Shown piece after piece: positions 26,163-35,050 of a DNA stretch of 64,000 bases; the first letter of the stretch is position 1, and the number at the start of each line of letters is the position of its first letter. A program made the translations under genes and the position numbers. The notes below the pieces were generated by a model, which saw only the letters and a list, made by a program, of their open reading frames with translations, was not told where the DNA came from and did not search any database. The stretch lies in contig CBDAQK010000006.1 of assembly GCA_965199005.1 (NCBI GenBank), forward strand, positions 2,046,001 to 2,110,000, read 5' to 3'. Origin of the DNA: LMUY01 sp965199005. GTDB lineage: Bacteria > Pseudomonadota > Alphaproteobacteria > Acetobacterales > Acetobacteraceae.

Positions 26163-27347
26163 TCACGGGCGCCGGGTGCGGTTGAAGGCGCCGCCACACG
26201 CTGCGGCTGCCCCCGTCAGCAGCAGGAACACGCAGGCGACGGGCAACGTGCCGCCGCCGCCCAACACCGCGCCGGCCAGGGCCGTTCCACCAGCCGCGGC
26301 GGCAATCTGGATGAAGCCCAGCAGGGCGGAGGCGAGCCCGGCCTCGGCCGGGTGACGGTCCAGCGCGGCGGACGTCGCAGCAGGCAGCACCATGCCGAAC
26401 CCGAAGGTTATGACGACCACCGGGACCAGCACCGCCCAGGCTTGGATGATCCCGTCGCCCGCGAGCAGCACCATCAGGACCCCGCCGGCCAGTGCCAGTT
26501 GCGTGCCGCCCTTCACCAGGGCCGGCGCCGCAACCCGGCGGGACAGCCGGCCAGCCGCCGTGCTGCCAGCGAGATAGCCCGCGACGTTCAACAGGTTCAG
26601 TTCGCCGTATTGCAGCGGGCGGTAGCCCAGCAACTGGATAAAAATGAACGGCCCCGTGGCGAAAAACACGCCGAGCCCGGCAAACAGGAACGACAAGGCG
26701 CCGACATTGCGGCGATAGGGGCCGTCCCGCAGCAAAGCGGCATAGCGCCGCACCAGGCCGGTTGCCGCCGAGCGGGCAGCCCGGGGCAGCGTTTCGTCCA
26801 GCAGCAGAGTGGCAGCCGCCAGCATCGCCAAACCGAGGATCAGCAGCGACCAGAACGTCCATCGCCACCCCGCGCCCTGCTGGATCAGCCCGCCCAAGGG
26901 CGGTCCGAGCGCAGGTGCGGCCGCCATGGCGAGGCTGACCCAGATCATGGCGCGGGTGCCCCCGCCTGTGCCTTGCACATCCCGCAACATCGCGCGGCCG
27001 ACCACCGGGGCAGCGGCGGCCCCGGCGGCCTGGATCACCCGCCCCACCAGAAAGGGTGCGATCGAGGGCGACGCCGCGCAGAGCAACGTGCCGATGCTAT
27101 AGATCAGCAGCCCGCCGAGCAGGACGGGGCGGCGTCCCCAGCCATCGGCCAGCGGCCCCGCCAGCAGGTTGAAGACCGCGTAGCCGACATAGAAGACCGT
27201 CAGCGTCCAACTCGCCACGCTCGGACCGATCCCCAACTCCCGCGCCATGCTCGGCAAGGACGGCAGATAGAGGCTGGTGGCGAGTTGGCTGACCGCGATG
27301 GCAAGCGACAGCAGCGCGGTGCGCAGCGCAGGTGAGGGCACTGGCAT
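26163..27347 (-). CDS. MFS multidrug efflux transporter, Bcr/CflA type
   Basis: A 394-residue protein with twelve predicted membrane helices. The DHA1 signs are LYLPSLPSMARELG after helix 1, GPLADGWGRRPVLLGG in the helix 2-3 loop and RVIQAAGAAAAPVVGRAMLRD at helix 4-5 (motif C-like region). It probably exports drugs or small metabolites by proton antiport in the inner membrane. The ATG directly follows the TAG stop of the GH3-family gene (TAGATG), so it is translationally coupled and may export that enzyme's amide product. Confidence 0.9.
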   Translation of the reverse strand: MPVPSPALRTALLSLAIAVSQLATSLYLPSLPSMARELGIGPSVASWTLTVFYVGYAVFNLLAGPLADGWGRRPVLLGGLLIYSIGTLLCAASPSIAPFLVGRVIQAAGAAAAPVVGRAMLRDVQGTGGGTRAMIWVSLAMAAAPALGPPLGGLIQQGAGWRWTFWSLLILGLAMLAAATLLLDETLPRAARSAATGLVRRYAALLRDGPYRRNVGALSFLFAGLGVFFATGPFIFIQLLGYRPLQYGELNLLNVAGYLAGSTAAGRLSRRVAAPALVKGGTQLALAGGVLMVLLAGDGIIQAWAVLVPVVVITFGFGMVLPAATSAALDRHPAEAGLASALLGFIQIAAAAGGTALAGAVLGGGGTLPVACVFLLLTGAAAACGGAFNRTRRP

Positions 27348-29000
27348 CTAGTGCAGCGCGCCGATGTCCCGCTCGAAATACTCCGGACTGGGCGGCGTGT
27401 CGGCGAACACCGGCGGCTTGAACTGCGTGTCCCGCATGCCCGCCGCCATCGAGGCATTGGTGATGGCATCGAACCATCCCGCCCGCATCACGCGCACCAA
27501 AGTGGGTGCCAACGTCCCGATGCCGCGCGCGCCTTTGAACAGGTAGTTCTGCGCGCCCAAATGCTGGTCGAAGGCCGCTGGCAGCATGGCTTCGCCCGGC
27601 GCCGCTCCATCGAATTCGACGTGCAGCGCGTAGCGGGAGTGGGCGACGTCCGGCACGATGGTGAAGTGGTTGACCTTGCATCCGGTCTGCGCCGCCGCGG
27701 CGGCCATGGCCGTGATCACCTGGTTGGCGCTGACCTTCTCGCCGTGGATGTTGATCACGTCCCGCCCCTTGCGCAGGAACCGGATCAGGGGCGCGCCGTC
27801 GAACCGTCCCACCACTTCGATGACGTCGTTGATGGCGTAGCGATAGAGGCCAGCCGGGGTGGTGAACAGGATGTAATAGGCCTGGCCCACTTCGATCTCG
27901 TCGGCGAACAGGGCTCGGGCGCCGGGTTGGCCCCACTCCGCCTCGGGAATGAATTCGAACAAATTGGTGTGGATCGTCAGCAGCCCTTCGCTGCCATCAT
28001 CCGTGACCGGAAGGGTGACATGCGCCTCGCTGCTCATGTAGCCGGTGTCGCGCAGCACCAAGCCGGGCGCGCACCAATCGTGCAGATGCGCCGCGAACTG
28101 GCCGACCGTGCCGCCTTTCCAGCAGCCGATCAGTCTCAGATTCGGCCAATAATCCCGTGGCCGGAATGCTCCCTTGCCAGCCATCTTTTCCAAGGCGCGG
28201 GCACGGTCGCGGTCCGCCGTGACACGCGGGGCCAGCGCGGCGCGTTGCGCGGCGGGGATGTCGAACGCGGCGCTGAGCGTACCGTCGAACACATCCTTCA
28301 CCAGATCGGCCTTGGCGTCCTCGGCGACCTCGAACAGCTTGAGGATGCTGTTCGGGTTGCTGCCGGGAATGAAGGTGACGTTCTGCGGCACCGCCAGGCG
28401 CATCAGCGCATAACGGCGCGCCCGGTAGTCCGGAATCTCCACCACGTCGTACGGGTAGGCGTAGCGGCTGCGCGCCACGGGGTGGGCGTCGCGGAACATC
28501 GCCCCGGAGACGCTGCCATAAGGCGTCTTCGTGCGCTCCGTCACCCCTTCCACGGCCTTGTTGACCATCGGGATGGCCTTGCCGCTGAGGAAGCCGGGAT
28601 GGCGCTCGATCGCCTTGAAGGCCCACAGCTTTTGCGTCAGCAAGTTGCCGGCGACCGTACCCGGGCTGACCGGGATCAGCTTCGCCTTGCCCGTCGTGCC
28701 GCTGGTGCGGTTGAACATGGTGGGCGGCGGATCGTTCGTCAGCACGCCGGTCTCGCCCTCGACGATGCGGTCCATATACGGGCTGAAATCGTCCCAGGTG
28801 CCGACCGGCACGGCGGACTGAAAATCGGCCCGGGTGCGGATGGCGCCAAAGCCATGCGCGCGGCCAAACGCCGTGTCGGCCGCACGGCCGACCATACCGA
28901 GCAGCAAGTCCTCTTGTGTCGCGCGCAATGCCCGGTTCTTGGCCGAGAACCGGGACCATCGGAGCCGGGTAACCGTATTGAGCAGCAACCAGGGAACCAC
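27348..29000 (-). CDS. GH3 family acyl-acid amido synthetase-like protein
   Basis: A 550-residue adenylating enzyme of the GH3 fold. Motif I is FNRTSGTTGKAKLIPV (ATP binding), a central DTGYMSSEAH follows, and motif III is LYRYAINDVIEVVG. Plant GH3 enzymes join amino acids to jasmonate or auxin; bacterial members conjugate unknown carboxylic acids. The GTG start at 29000 is the only usable start after an in-frame TGA. It is followed without a gap by an MFS exporter, and lies 87 bp after the anti-sigma kinase gene, so it could be a target or tail of the signalling operon. Confidence 0.88.
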   Translation of the reverse strand: MVPWLLLNTVTRLRWSRFSAKNRALRATQEDLLLGMVGRAADTAFGRAHGFGAIRTRADFQSAVPVGTWDDFSPYMDRIVEGETGVLTNDPPPTMFNRTSGTTGKAKLIPVSPGTVAGNLLTQKLWAFKAIERHPGFLSGKAIPMVNKAVEGVTERTKTPYGSVSGAMFRDAHPVARSRYAYPYDVVEIPDYRARRYALMRLAVPQNVTFIPGSNPNSILKLFEVAEDAKADLVKDVFDGTLSAAFDIPAAQRAALAPRVTADRDRARALEKMAGKGAFRPRDYWPNLRLIGCWKGGTVGQFAAHLHDWCAPGLVLRDTGYMSSEAHVTLPVTDDGSEGLLTIHTNLFEFIPEAEWGQPGARALFADEIEVGQAYYILFTTPAGLYRYAINDVIEVVGRFDGAPLIRFLRKGRDVINIHGEKVSANQVITAMAAAAAQTGCKVNHFTIVPDVAHSRYALHVEFDGAAPGEAMLPAAFDQHLGAQNYLFKGARGIGTLAPTLVRVMRAGWFDAITNASMAAGMRDTQFKPPVFADTPPSPEYFERDIGALH

Positions 29001-29087
29001 GTCACCACCGCGAAGATGCCTCGAACCGCGCGATCATGGCATGAACAGACAACACTGGCCATGTTCGGCCCCAGCAAGCGCCCCCGG

Positions 29088-29549
29088 TTAGACGGGCTGT
29101 TCGGCGCGCTGCAATTGTTTGGAGATCTGGAGCTGGTTGCAGCCGCCGACCCTGCAGTACTCCACCGCGTCGCTCATCTCGCCCACCATGAAAAGCCCCA
29201 GCCCACCCGGCTCGCGGCTATCGAGATCAAGGGTCAAATCCGGCGGCGGGGTCGTCGTCGGATCGAATGCCACGCCATCGTCCGTGGCGGTCAACACCAG
29301 AGACAGCGCGGACGGCAAGGCAACGATCTGCAACGCCAGGTGGAAATGGTGCAGGCCGCCATCGGGCCAGGCCGAATGAATGATGTTGGAGGCGATCTCG
29401 TCCAGAATGATCATGACCTGCGCGCGGTCGCCGGCTTCGACATTCCAGGAAGTGAGAAACGCTTCCACCTGATCCATGCTGTCGCTCAGCATCTCGATCC
29501 GGTTGGCGACGGAAAGGCGCAGCCATTGCGATGGGGGCGCCGCCGTCAT
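29088..29549 (-). CDS. Anti-sigma regulatory factor, serine kinase of the RsbW/SpoIIAB type
   Basis: A 153-residue HATPase_c_2 protein. The N-box is in MIILDEIASNIIHSAW, the G1 box is TDDGVAFDP, and GGLGLFMVGEMSD is the G2 region. Such proteins bind a sigma factor or another client and phosphorylate a STAS antagonist. The start ATG at 29549 lies 4 bp downstream of the STAS gene stop. No sigma factor is encoded in this window, so the client is unknown. It is the last clear member of the seven-gene signalling operon. Confidence 0.88.
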   Translation of the reverse strand: MTAAPPSQWLRLSVANRIEMLSDSMDQVEAFLTSWNVEAGDRAQVMIILDEIASNIIHSAWPDGGLHHFHLALQIVALPSALSLVLTATDDGVAFDPTTTPPPDLTLDLDSREPGGLGLFMVGEMSDAVEYCRVGGCNQLQISKQLQRAEQPV

Positions 29550-29553
29550 CGCG

Positions 29554-29916
29554 TCAGCTGGCGCCTGCTGCGCTGACCGCCTGCGCCTCGTCGTCGAACA
29601 GCGGAATGATGCGGGCGAAGCCGGACATCTTGAAGACGTGGAAGACCGGCTGGGACATGCCGAAGATCGCGAAGCCACCCTGCGTCGCCCGGGTTTGTTT
29701 GGCAGCGAGCAGCACCACCCGCAACCCGGCAGACGAGACGTAATCCACTCCGGTGAAGTCGAACACGATGCGGTTGGCACCGGGACGGACACTCGGCAAG
29801 ATTTGCGCCTCGAAAGCGGGGCTAGAGGTGCTGTCCAAACGACCGGTAATCCGGAAGATTTCGACATCCCCTACGCTGGCCCGCTCGACATCCATTCGCT
29901 GTTCCTGTCCAGACAT
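29554..29916 (-). CDS. STAS-domain anti-sigma factor antagonist
   Basis: A 120-residue single STAS domain. GRLDSTSSPAFEAQI is the N-terminal strand-helix, and VDYVSSAGLRVVLLA (Ser61/Ser62) is the phosphorylation loop of RsbV/SpoIIAA-type antagonists. It is expected to be phosphorylated by the HATPase encoded next and dephosphorylated by the PP2C encoded before it. Genes on both sides are 4 and 12 bp away, giving the classic phosphatase-antagonist-kinase order. Confidence 0.92.
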   Translation of the reverse strand: MSGQEQRMDVERASVGDVEIFRITGRLDSTSSPAFEAQILPSVRPGANRIVFDFTGVDYVSSAGLRVVLLAAKQTRATQGGFAIFGMSQPVFHVFKMSGFARIIPLFDDEAQAVSAAGAS

Positions 29917-29928
29917 TAGGCAATGCTA

Positions 29929-32025
29929 TCAAATCTCCGGCTGCACCGGAAGGCGTTTCGCCAGCACATCGGCCTTCACCGGCGCCGCGCCAAGCCAGCG
30001 TGCCGCGAGCACGGTGATGTCGTCCGCCTGCTCAGCGCCACGGGCGAAGATCCGCAGCGCCTGCTGGATGCGTGCGACGCCCTGTTCCGGCCCCTCCAGC
30101 CGCAGCTTTGCCAGTTCGGCCTCCAGGCTTTCCTCGCCGAACATGCCGCCCTCGGGGTCGTTTGCCTCGGTCACCCCGTCGGTGAACAGGACGACGCTCG
30201 CCCCTTGCGGCAGCTGCACGTCGCTATCGTCATATTCGGCATCTTCCAAGATCCCGAGCGCGATGCCGGGCGATCCATTGATTGCGAGCGGGGGCTGGCC
30301 TGCAATCACCACGTAAGGCGGGTTATGCCCAGCACTCGCATAGGTCAGCCAGCCGGTGCGCAAATCCAGAATGCCGATGAAGGCGGTGGCAAACATCATC
30401 GTGTGGTTTTCCACCGCCAGCGTACTGTTCGCCAGCGCAAGGGCCTGGCCCGGAGAAGCGCCGCGCACGATAGCCGACCGCAGGATCGACCGGCCCATCG
30501 CCATGAACATCGCGGCCGAAACACCTTTCCCTGACGCATCGCCGATCATCAGTGCAAGCCGGTCCCCGCCAACCAGGGCAAAATCGTAGAAATCGCCGCC
30601 GACCTCCTTGGCCGGCTCCATCGCCGCAAACAGCTCGAACTCGGTGCGGTCGGGGAATGGCGGGAAGATGCGCGGCAGGCTGCTCAGTTGCAGGTGCCGC
30701 GCCACCTCCAGCTCCTGCCGCAACCGGGTCAGATGGGCACGCTCGGACAAGGCTTCCCGCACCACCTCCAGGTCGCGCGACCGTTCTGCCAGCAAGGCGC
30801 CCAGCCGGGCGTGCTGCGCCACGACGCGGGCGGCCATGCGCTTGAACGCCTCGGCCAGCGCCACGCCTTCCTCCGCGGAGGCCAGCGTGCCCCTGAGGTC
30901 GCCGAGCAGGGCCTCACGCTCATCCGCCTCCAGCATGCTGGCCAGGATCGTCATCTCCCGCCGGATCAACGCCTGCTGCTGCGCCTGGCGCAGCGTTTCC
31001 CGCGTCTTGTTGCGGGCCAGCGTGACGATGTCGCGGCGGAAAACCTCAAGCGCTGCCGCGATGGCGCCGATCTCGTCCTTGCGCTCCGCACCGTCGATGC
31101 TGACGTTGGCGTCACCCGCGGCCATAGCGCGAATGACGAGCGTGATCTCCCCCAACGGGTCGAGCGCGTCTTTCGCAAACCCGTACAAGGCGAACAGCAG
31201 CAGGGCAAACACCATCACGGTCACGCTGCCCATCAGCAGCCCGACCAGTTCCTGGCGCTGCGTCGCCTCCGTCACGTCGTCTACCGCGATGAGCGTCCCG
31301 ATATACGACCCGGCCAGGTCGATCAGCGGCGTGGACACGGCTGCGAAGGTTGACGTACCCCGCGTGATCAGCGCCGAACGATTGCCCCGCTGCCCGAGCG
31401 CCCTGGCGATTTCGGGCCAGTCCGCCGGGTTCGTGGACAGGCGTAGCGTCCCGCGCCGGTCCATGATGAACAGCGAGCGGGTGCCGCCGCGTGCCATGGC
31501 ACGCATGACCGGGGCGGCCGAAACCGCCGCGGAGACGAACCGTCCCCCGGGGAAAGCGGAGGTCATGACAAGCTGGAAGGAGCCATCCGGTCCGACTGCC
31601 AGACCGCGGAGCCAGGAGAGAGTCTGCAGCCGGTTGCGAAGGTTGGCGGTGTCCAACAGCGGCGCGTCGGCCGCCAGCCCAGCCGACGATGCCAACAGCC
31701 GCCCGTCGTCGCCGATGAGGTCCAGCCGGGTCAGCCCGGCCTCCTTTCGCCGCTGTTCCAGCAGCCGGATCGCCACGGCGTTGTCAGGGGAGTGGGACGC
31801 ATCGAAATCCGCGGCATCGTCCGCTAGCCGCGAAATCACGATCTCGTACGGCGTGAGCGCGTCGGCGACGGCGCCATTCCAGGTGATTTGCTGGGCTTCC
31901 TGTTTTGCCTCGGACAGGGCGCCGTTGGTCAACTGCTCCATCACCCAGAATGGCGCCGTGGCGACCATGATGAGCAGGACCGAGGCGATGGCGAAGATGA
32001 GGACGATGCGGGTGCGCAGCAGCAT
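29929..32025 (-). CDS. Membrane-anchored SpoIIE/PP2C phosphatase with sensor and HAMP (RsbU-like)
   Basis: A 698-residue protein starting at ATG 32025. Helix 1 (about residues 8-28) and helix 2 (about 268-290) enclose an extracytoplasmic sensor of about 235 residues resembling a double-Cache fold. A HAMP segment (ALDPLGEITLVIRAMAAGD) and a long coiled coil follow. The C-terminal PP2C domain has MEPAKEVGGDFYDF, LMIGDASGKGVSAAMFMA, LFTDGVTEAND and QADDITVL, which carry the metal-binding aspartates. It should dephosphorylate the STAS antagonist in response to an external signal. It starts two bases after the binding-protein gene stop. Confidence 0.93.
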   Translation of the reverse strand: MLLRTRIVLIFAIASVLLIMVATAPFWVMEQLTNGALSEAKQEAQQITWNGAVADALTPYEIVISRLADDAADFDASHSPDNAVAIRLLEQRRKEAGLTRLDLIGDDGRLLASSAGLAADAPLLDTANLRNRLQTLSWLRGLAVGPDGSFQLVMTSAFPGGRFVSAAVSAAPVMRAMARGGTRSLFIMDRRGTLRLSTNPADWPEIARALGQRGNRSALITRGTSTFAAVSTPLIDLAGSYIGTLIAVDDVTEATQRQELVGLLMGSVTVMVFALLLFALYGFAKDALDPLGEITLVIRAMAAGDANVSIDGAERKDEIGAIAAALEVFRRDIVTLARNKTRETLRQAQQQALIRREMTILASMLEADEREALLGDLRGTLASAEEGVALAEAFKRMAARVVAQHARLGALLAERSRDLEVVREALSERAHLTRLRQELEVARHLQLSSLPRIFPPFPDRTEFELFAAMEPAKEVGGDFYDFALVGGDRLALMIGDASGKGVSAAMFMAMGRSILRSAIVRGASPGQALALANSTLAVENHTMMFATAFIGILDLRTGWLTYASAGHNPPYVVIAGQPPLAINGSPGIALGILEDAEYDDSDVQLPQGASVVLFTDGVTEANDPEGGMFGEESLEAELAKLRLEGPEQGVARIQQALRIFARGAEQADDITVLAARWLGAAPVKADVLAKRLPVQPEI

Positions 32026-32027
32026 GG

Positions 32028-33011
32028 CTACACCGTCTCGGCGTAGCGCAGCAGGCTGAGGGGCGGGTAGAAATCGAGCTCTTTGGCCGTCGTCATGCGG
32101 ATCAGCAGGCTGAACCGGCTGAGGGTCTGGATCGGAATCGTGCCGGCGGGTTTGCCGTTGAGGATTTGCTCCGCCTTGAAGCCCGCGAACTGCCCGATAT
32201 TGTAGTAGCGGCAAACCAGCCCGGCCAACCCGCGTGCATAGGTGACGAACCGCTCGGTCGCCGAAAAGGCCGGCAGGTGGTTCGTCAGCGCCGCCCCGGT
32301 CAGCGCCTCGCGCTGGTCATTCAAGAAAGTGTCGGGTGGGATGTAGAGCCATTCCGCTCCCGCGGCCTTGAACTCCGCCACGGTCTGCGGAATGCCGGAC
32401 CCGTCCGGCTGGCCGTTTTTGATTGGAATCGCCTTCTGCAGGAGGTCCATCTTGTTGCCCGGCGCCAGCGCTGTCATCTGGGCGACGGCCGCGGAACTGC
32501 TCTGCTCCTGGGGGTTATACAGCGTCGCCACGCGCTTGAACGGGCGATAGGCCCGCATCGCCCCCAATTGCGCCTCCACCGGGGCCACGTAGATCGTGCC
32601 GGTGACCGGCCGGCCCGGCGTCGTCAGGTTGGACACCAGGCCAGTGCCCAACGGGTCCGCCACGATCGCCAGCACGACGGGGATGTCGGCGATGAACGCG
32701 CTCTTGTCCGGCGCATCGTAGCGGCCCAGCGCCGCCACCGCCGTGGTGCCGCCCCAGATGAAGACCAGGTCGGGCCGCATCGCGTTGATGTCGGCAACCA
32801 GGGCCGGGATCGTGGCCGTTGTCTGCCCGGCGTCGCGGATGATGTACTCGGCCTGGATGCCCTTGCCGGTCAGATAGTCGCGGAACCCGTCACACGCTTC
32901 CTCCCAGCCGCGCCAGAGCAGCATGACGATCCGGGGCTTGACCGCCGCCCGGGAGCTGCCGGGTATCGCCAAGCCACCCGCGGCGGCCAACAGGCTGCGC
33001 CGCCGGATCAT
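32028..33011 (-). CDS. Periplasmic substrate-binding protein, ABC_sub_bind (TrpX-like) family
   Basis: A 327-residue protein with a twin-arginine-like signal (RRRSLLAAAGGLAIPG). The two-lobe fold is seen in PDLVFIWGGTTAVAALG, DIPVVLAIVADPLGTGLVSN and RVATLYNPQEQSSSAAVAQM. The family normally works with a permease and ATPase, but neither is present here. The ATG overlaps the MFS-fusion stop by 4 bp and the phosphatase follows 2 bp later. This suggests a ligand sensor that presents a signal to the neighbouring sensor proteins rather than an importer subunit. Confidence 0.88.
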   Translation of the reverse strand: MIRRRSLLAAAGGLAIPGSSRAAVKPRIVMLLWRGWEEACDGFRDYLTGKGIQAEYIIRDAGQTTATIPALVADINAMRPDLVFIWGGTTAVAALGRYDAPDKSAFIADIPVVLAIVADPLGTGLVSNLTTPGRPVTGTIYVAPVEAQLGAMRAYRPFKRVATLYNPQEQSSSAAVAQMTALAPGNKMDLLQKAIPIKNGQPDGSGIPQTVAEFKAAGAEWLYIPPDTFLNDQREALTGAALTNHLPAFSATERFVTYARGLAGLVCRYYNIGQFAGFKAEQILNGKPAGTIPIQTLSRFSLLIRMTTAKELDFYPPLSLLRYAETV

Positions 33012-35050
33012 GTCCGGCGGGCCCGCCGGGAGATGCCCCAGTACCCGAGCGTGGCGGCGAGGGAAATGGCGCCGAGCACGGCAGCCGCTTCGGTAAAGCC
33101 CGACATCGCCACGAGGATGGCGGCCAGGATCGGGCCGATGATGCTGCCGATCCGCTCGCCAAACCGGAGATAGCCGAACAACGTCGCAACGCCCAGGCGC
33201 TCGGCTGCCCCTTCGGAGCATAGTTCGGGGACGACGACTAGCATCGGTGCGGACGCCAAGCCTTGGGAGAGGCCGACGGCGGCGATCCCCAGTGGCAAGG
33301 CCACCGCCGGCGGCACGACGAGCGCCAGAAGCAGCCCGATCCCGGAGGCGATCCCGGCCAGGGTGATCAGGCCGGATGCCGCACGGACCCGATCGGCCAG
33401 CCAGGCCCCGGCCCGGATCGTGAGAAGCATCGTGGCGGAGTAGAGCATCACCTGCCGACCGATTTCCGGCTGGGAGTTGTCCAGCGCCTGAAGGGCCAGT
33501 GGGCTGATATAGAAGACGAATCCGGTGAGCACCAGCTTCGCCGGAACCGCGGCGAACAGCACCAGCGCGAGGAAGGGCGGGTTGCGCAGCACCTGCCGCA
33601 ATTCGCCCTCCTTGCCCGCTGCCGCCGGAATGGCGCGTATGCCGGTTTGGCGATCCATCGTGCGGATGGTCAGCCACGCCGCAACCAGGGTCAGCGCCGC
33701 GGAAATGAGGAACGTGCCGCGATAGCCCAGCCGGTCCGCCAGCACGGAGCCGATCGCGGTTCCGCACAGCGCCCCGGTCATCGCCGCGTAGACGAACACC
33801 GCCGCCGTGCGGCTGCGCCGTGCATCGCACGCCACCAGGTAGCTCTGACAGGCGATCGTAATGAAGGCATAGCCGCAGCCTGTCACCGCGCGCCACAGGG
33901 TGAAGGCATCCAACGTTTCCGCCTGCGCCGCCATGATGTAGCCCAATGCGGCGGGGACGCAGCCAAGGGCCACCACGGTGCGGGCGCCCAGCCGGCCCAC
34001 CAGCCGGGCCCCGTAGGGCGAGACGATGCCGATCATCCCGGCAAAGGCGGTAATCGGCAGTCCGACGGCCACGGTCGCCGGGAATACACCGCCCTGCAGG
34101 GACTTGGCGTAGATCGGGATGAAGGACGTGGAAAGCTGTTCCGCGAACACGTACAAGAACAGCGGCGCCCGCGCGATCGCGATGCTGGCGGGGCGGGTTG
34201 TCACAGCCAGCTTGCCAGCCGCGAAGCCCACGCCCTCGGCCAGAACGGCAACGATGCGCCCAGCCGCCTCCCGCGTGGACGGCGCTTCGTTCACCACCTC
34301 CTGCGCCAGCCACAACACCTGCTGCCGGCGCTCATTCATCCGCCGCGCCACCCCGCCAAGCAGTGCCAAATAGCGGCCGATCGCGTTCAGCCCCAGCATC
34401 GGCTCCCGCGTCGTCCAGTCGCCAGCGGCAAACCGGCCCTGCATGCGCTCCACCAGGCGCAGCGGTCCGCTGACATAGTAATCCGTCAGGAACACCAGGA
34501 TTTCCACCGTGGTCAGCACGGCGACCATCAGCACGATCACGATGTCCCACCGGCTATCCGTGGCGGCGCGGCTGGCGAGCGAGCTGTTCAGGCCCAGATG
34601 CAATGTGCCCACCACGCCGGCCGGACCATGGATCGGCACGGCGATATCGGTCAGGACGTGAGGCGGTCCCGGCCGGTCGGCCCGGTGCACCGTGCCATCG
34701 GCGAGCTCCAGGCGGATGCTATCCAGCATGGGGCGGCCGGCCAGCGCTTGCTGAAAAAACGCCTCCACCCCCACGAGCTTGTCGGGGGGCACGCCCAACG
34801 CGATCGCGCGGTCGATCTGCGCGCCCAAATTCGCCCCGATGGCCGCCGCCTCGCGGCCGATTTCTGGGAACACCTCCTTTTCGAACCCGGTCAGCGCGGC
34901 GCGGGAGATGATGCCGGTCGCCAGGATCAGCAGCACCACCGTGAGAGCGACGACGCCCATGATGAGGCGCCGCTCCATCGTGTCGAACGACGAGAACACC
35001 CGGCGTGCGGCGGCACTGCTAGGCGGCAAGGGACCGGTCCGCCGCTGCAT
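33008..35050 (-). CDS. Fusion of extracytoplasmic sensor, HAMP linker and MFS transporter
   Basis: About 680 residues from ATG 35050 (a TTG at 35068 or ATG at 34978 are alternatives). A first helix (VVALTVVLLILATGIISRAA) is followed by a periplasmic domain of about 120 residues with DIAVPIHGPAGVVGTLHLG. A second helix and a HAMP-like segment (YYVSGPLRLVERMQGRFAAG) come next. Residues from about 290 form an MFS domain of about 12 helices, with YGARLVGRLGARTVVALG and a second half containing GAWLADRVRAASG. Sensor-HAMP modules usually feed kinases or phosphatases, so a transporter output is unusual. It overlaps the upstream HAMP gene by 32 bp and the binding protein by 4 bp. Confidence 0.85.
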   Translation of the reverse strand: MQRRTGPLPPSSAAARRVFSSFDTMERRLIMGVVALTVVLLILATGIISRAALTGFEKEVFPEIGREAAAIGANLGAQIDRAIALGVPPDKLVGVEAFFQQALAGRPMLDSIRLELADGTVHRADRPGPPHVLTDIAVPIHGPAGVVGTLHLGLNSSLASRAATDSRWDIVIVLMVAVLTTVEILVFLTDYYVSGPLRLVERMQGRFAAGDWTTREPMLGLNAIGRYLALLGGVARRMNERRQQVLWLAQEVVNEAPSTREAAGRIVAVLAEGVGFAAGKLAVTTRPASIAIARAPLFLYVFAEQLSTSFIPIYAKSLQGGVFPATVAVGLPITAFAGMIGIVSPYGARLVGRLGARTVVALGCVPAALGYIMAAQAETLDAFTLWRAVTGCGYAFITIACQSYLVACDARRSRTAAVFVYAAMTGALCGTAIGSVLADRLGYRGTFLISAALTLVAAWLTIRTMDRQTGIRAIPAAAGKEGELRQVLRNPPFLALVLFAAVPAKLVLTGFVFYISPLALQALDNSQPEIGRQVMLYSATMLLTIRAGAWLADRVRAASGLITLAGIASGIGLLLALVVPPAVALPLGIAAVGLSQGLASAPMLVVVPELCSEGAAERLGVATLFGYLRFGERIGSIIGPILAAILVAMSGFTEAAAVLGAISLAATLGYWGISRRARRT

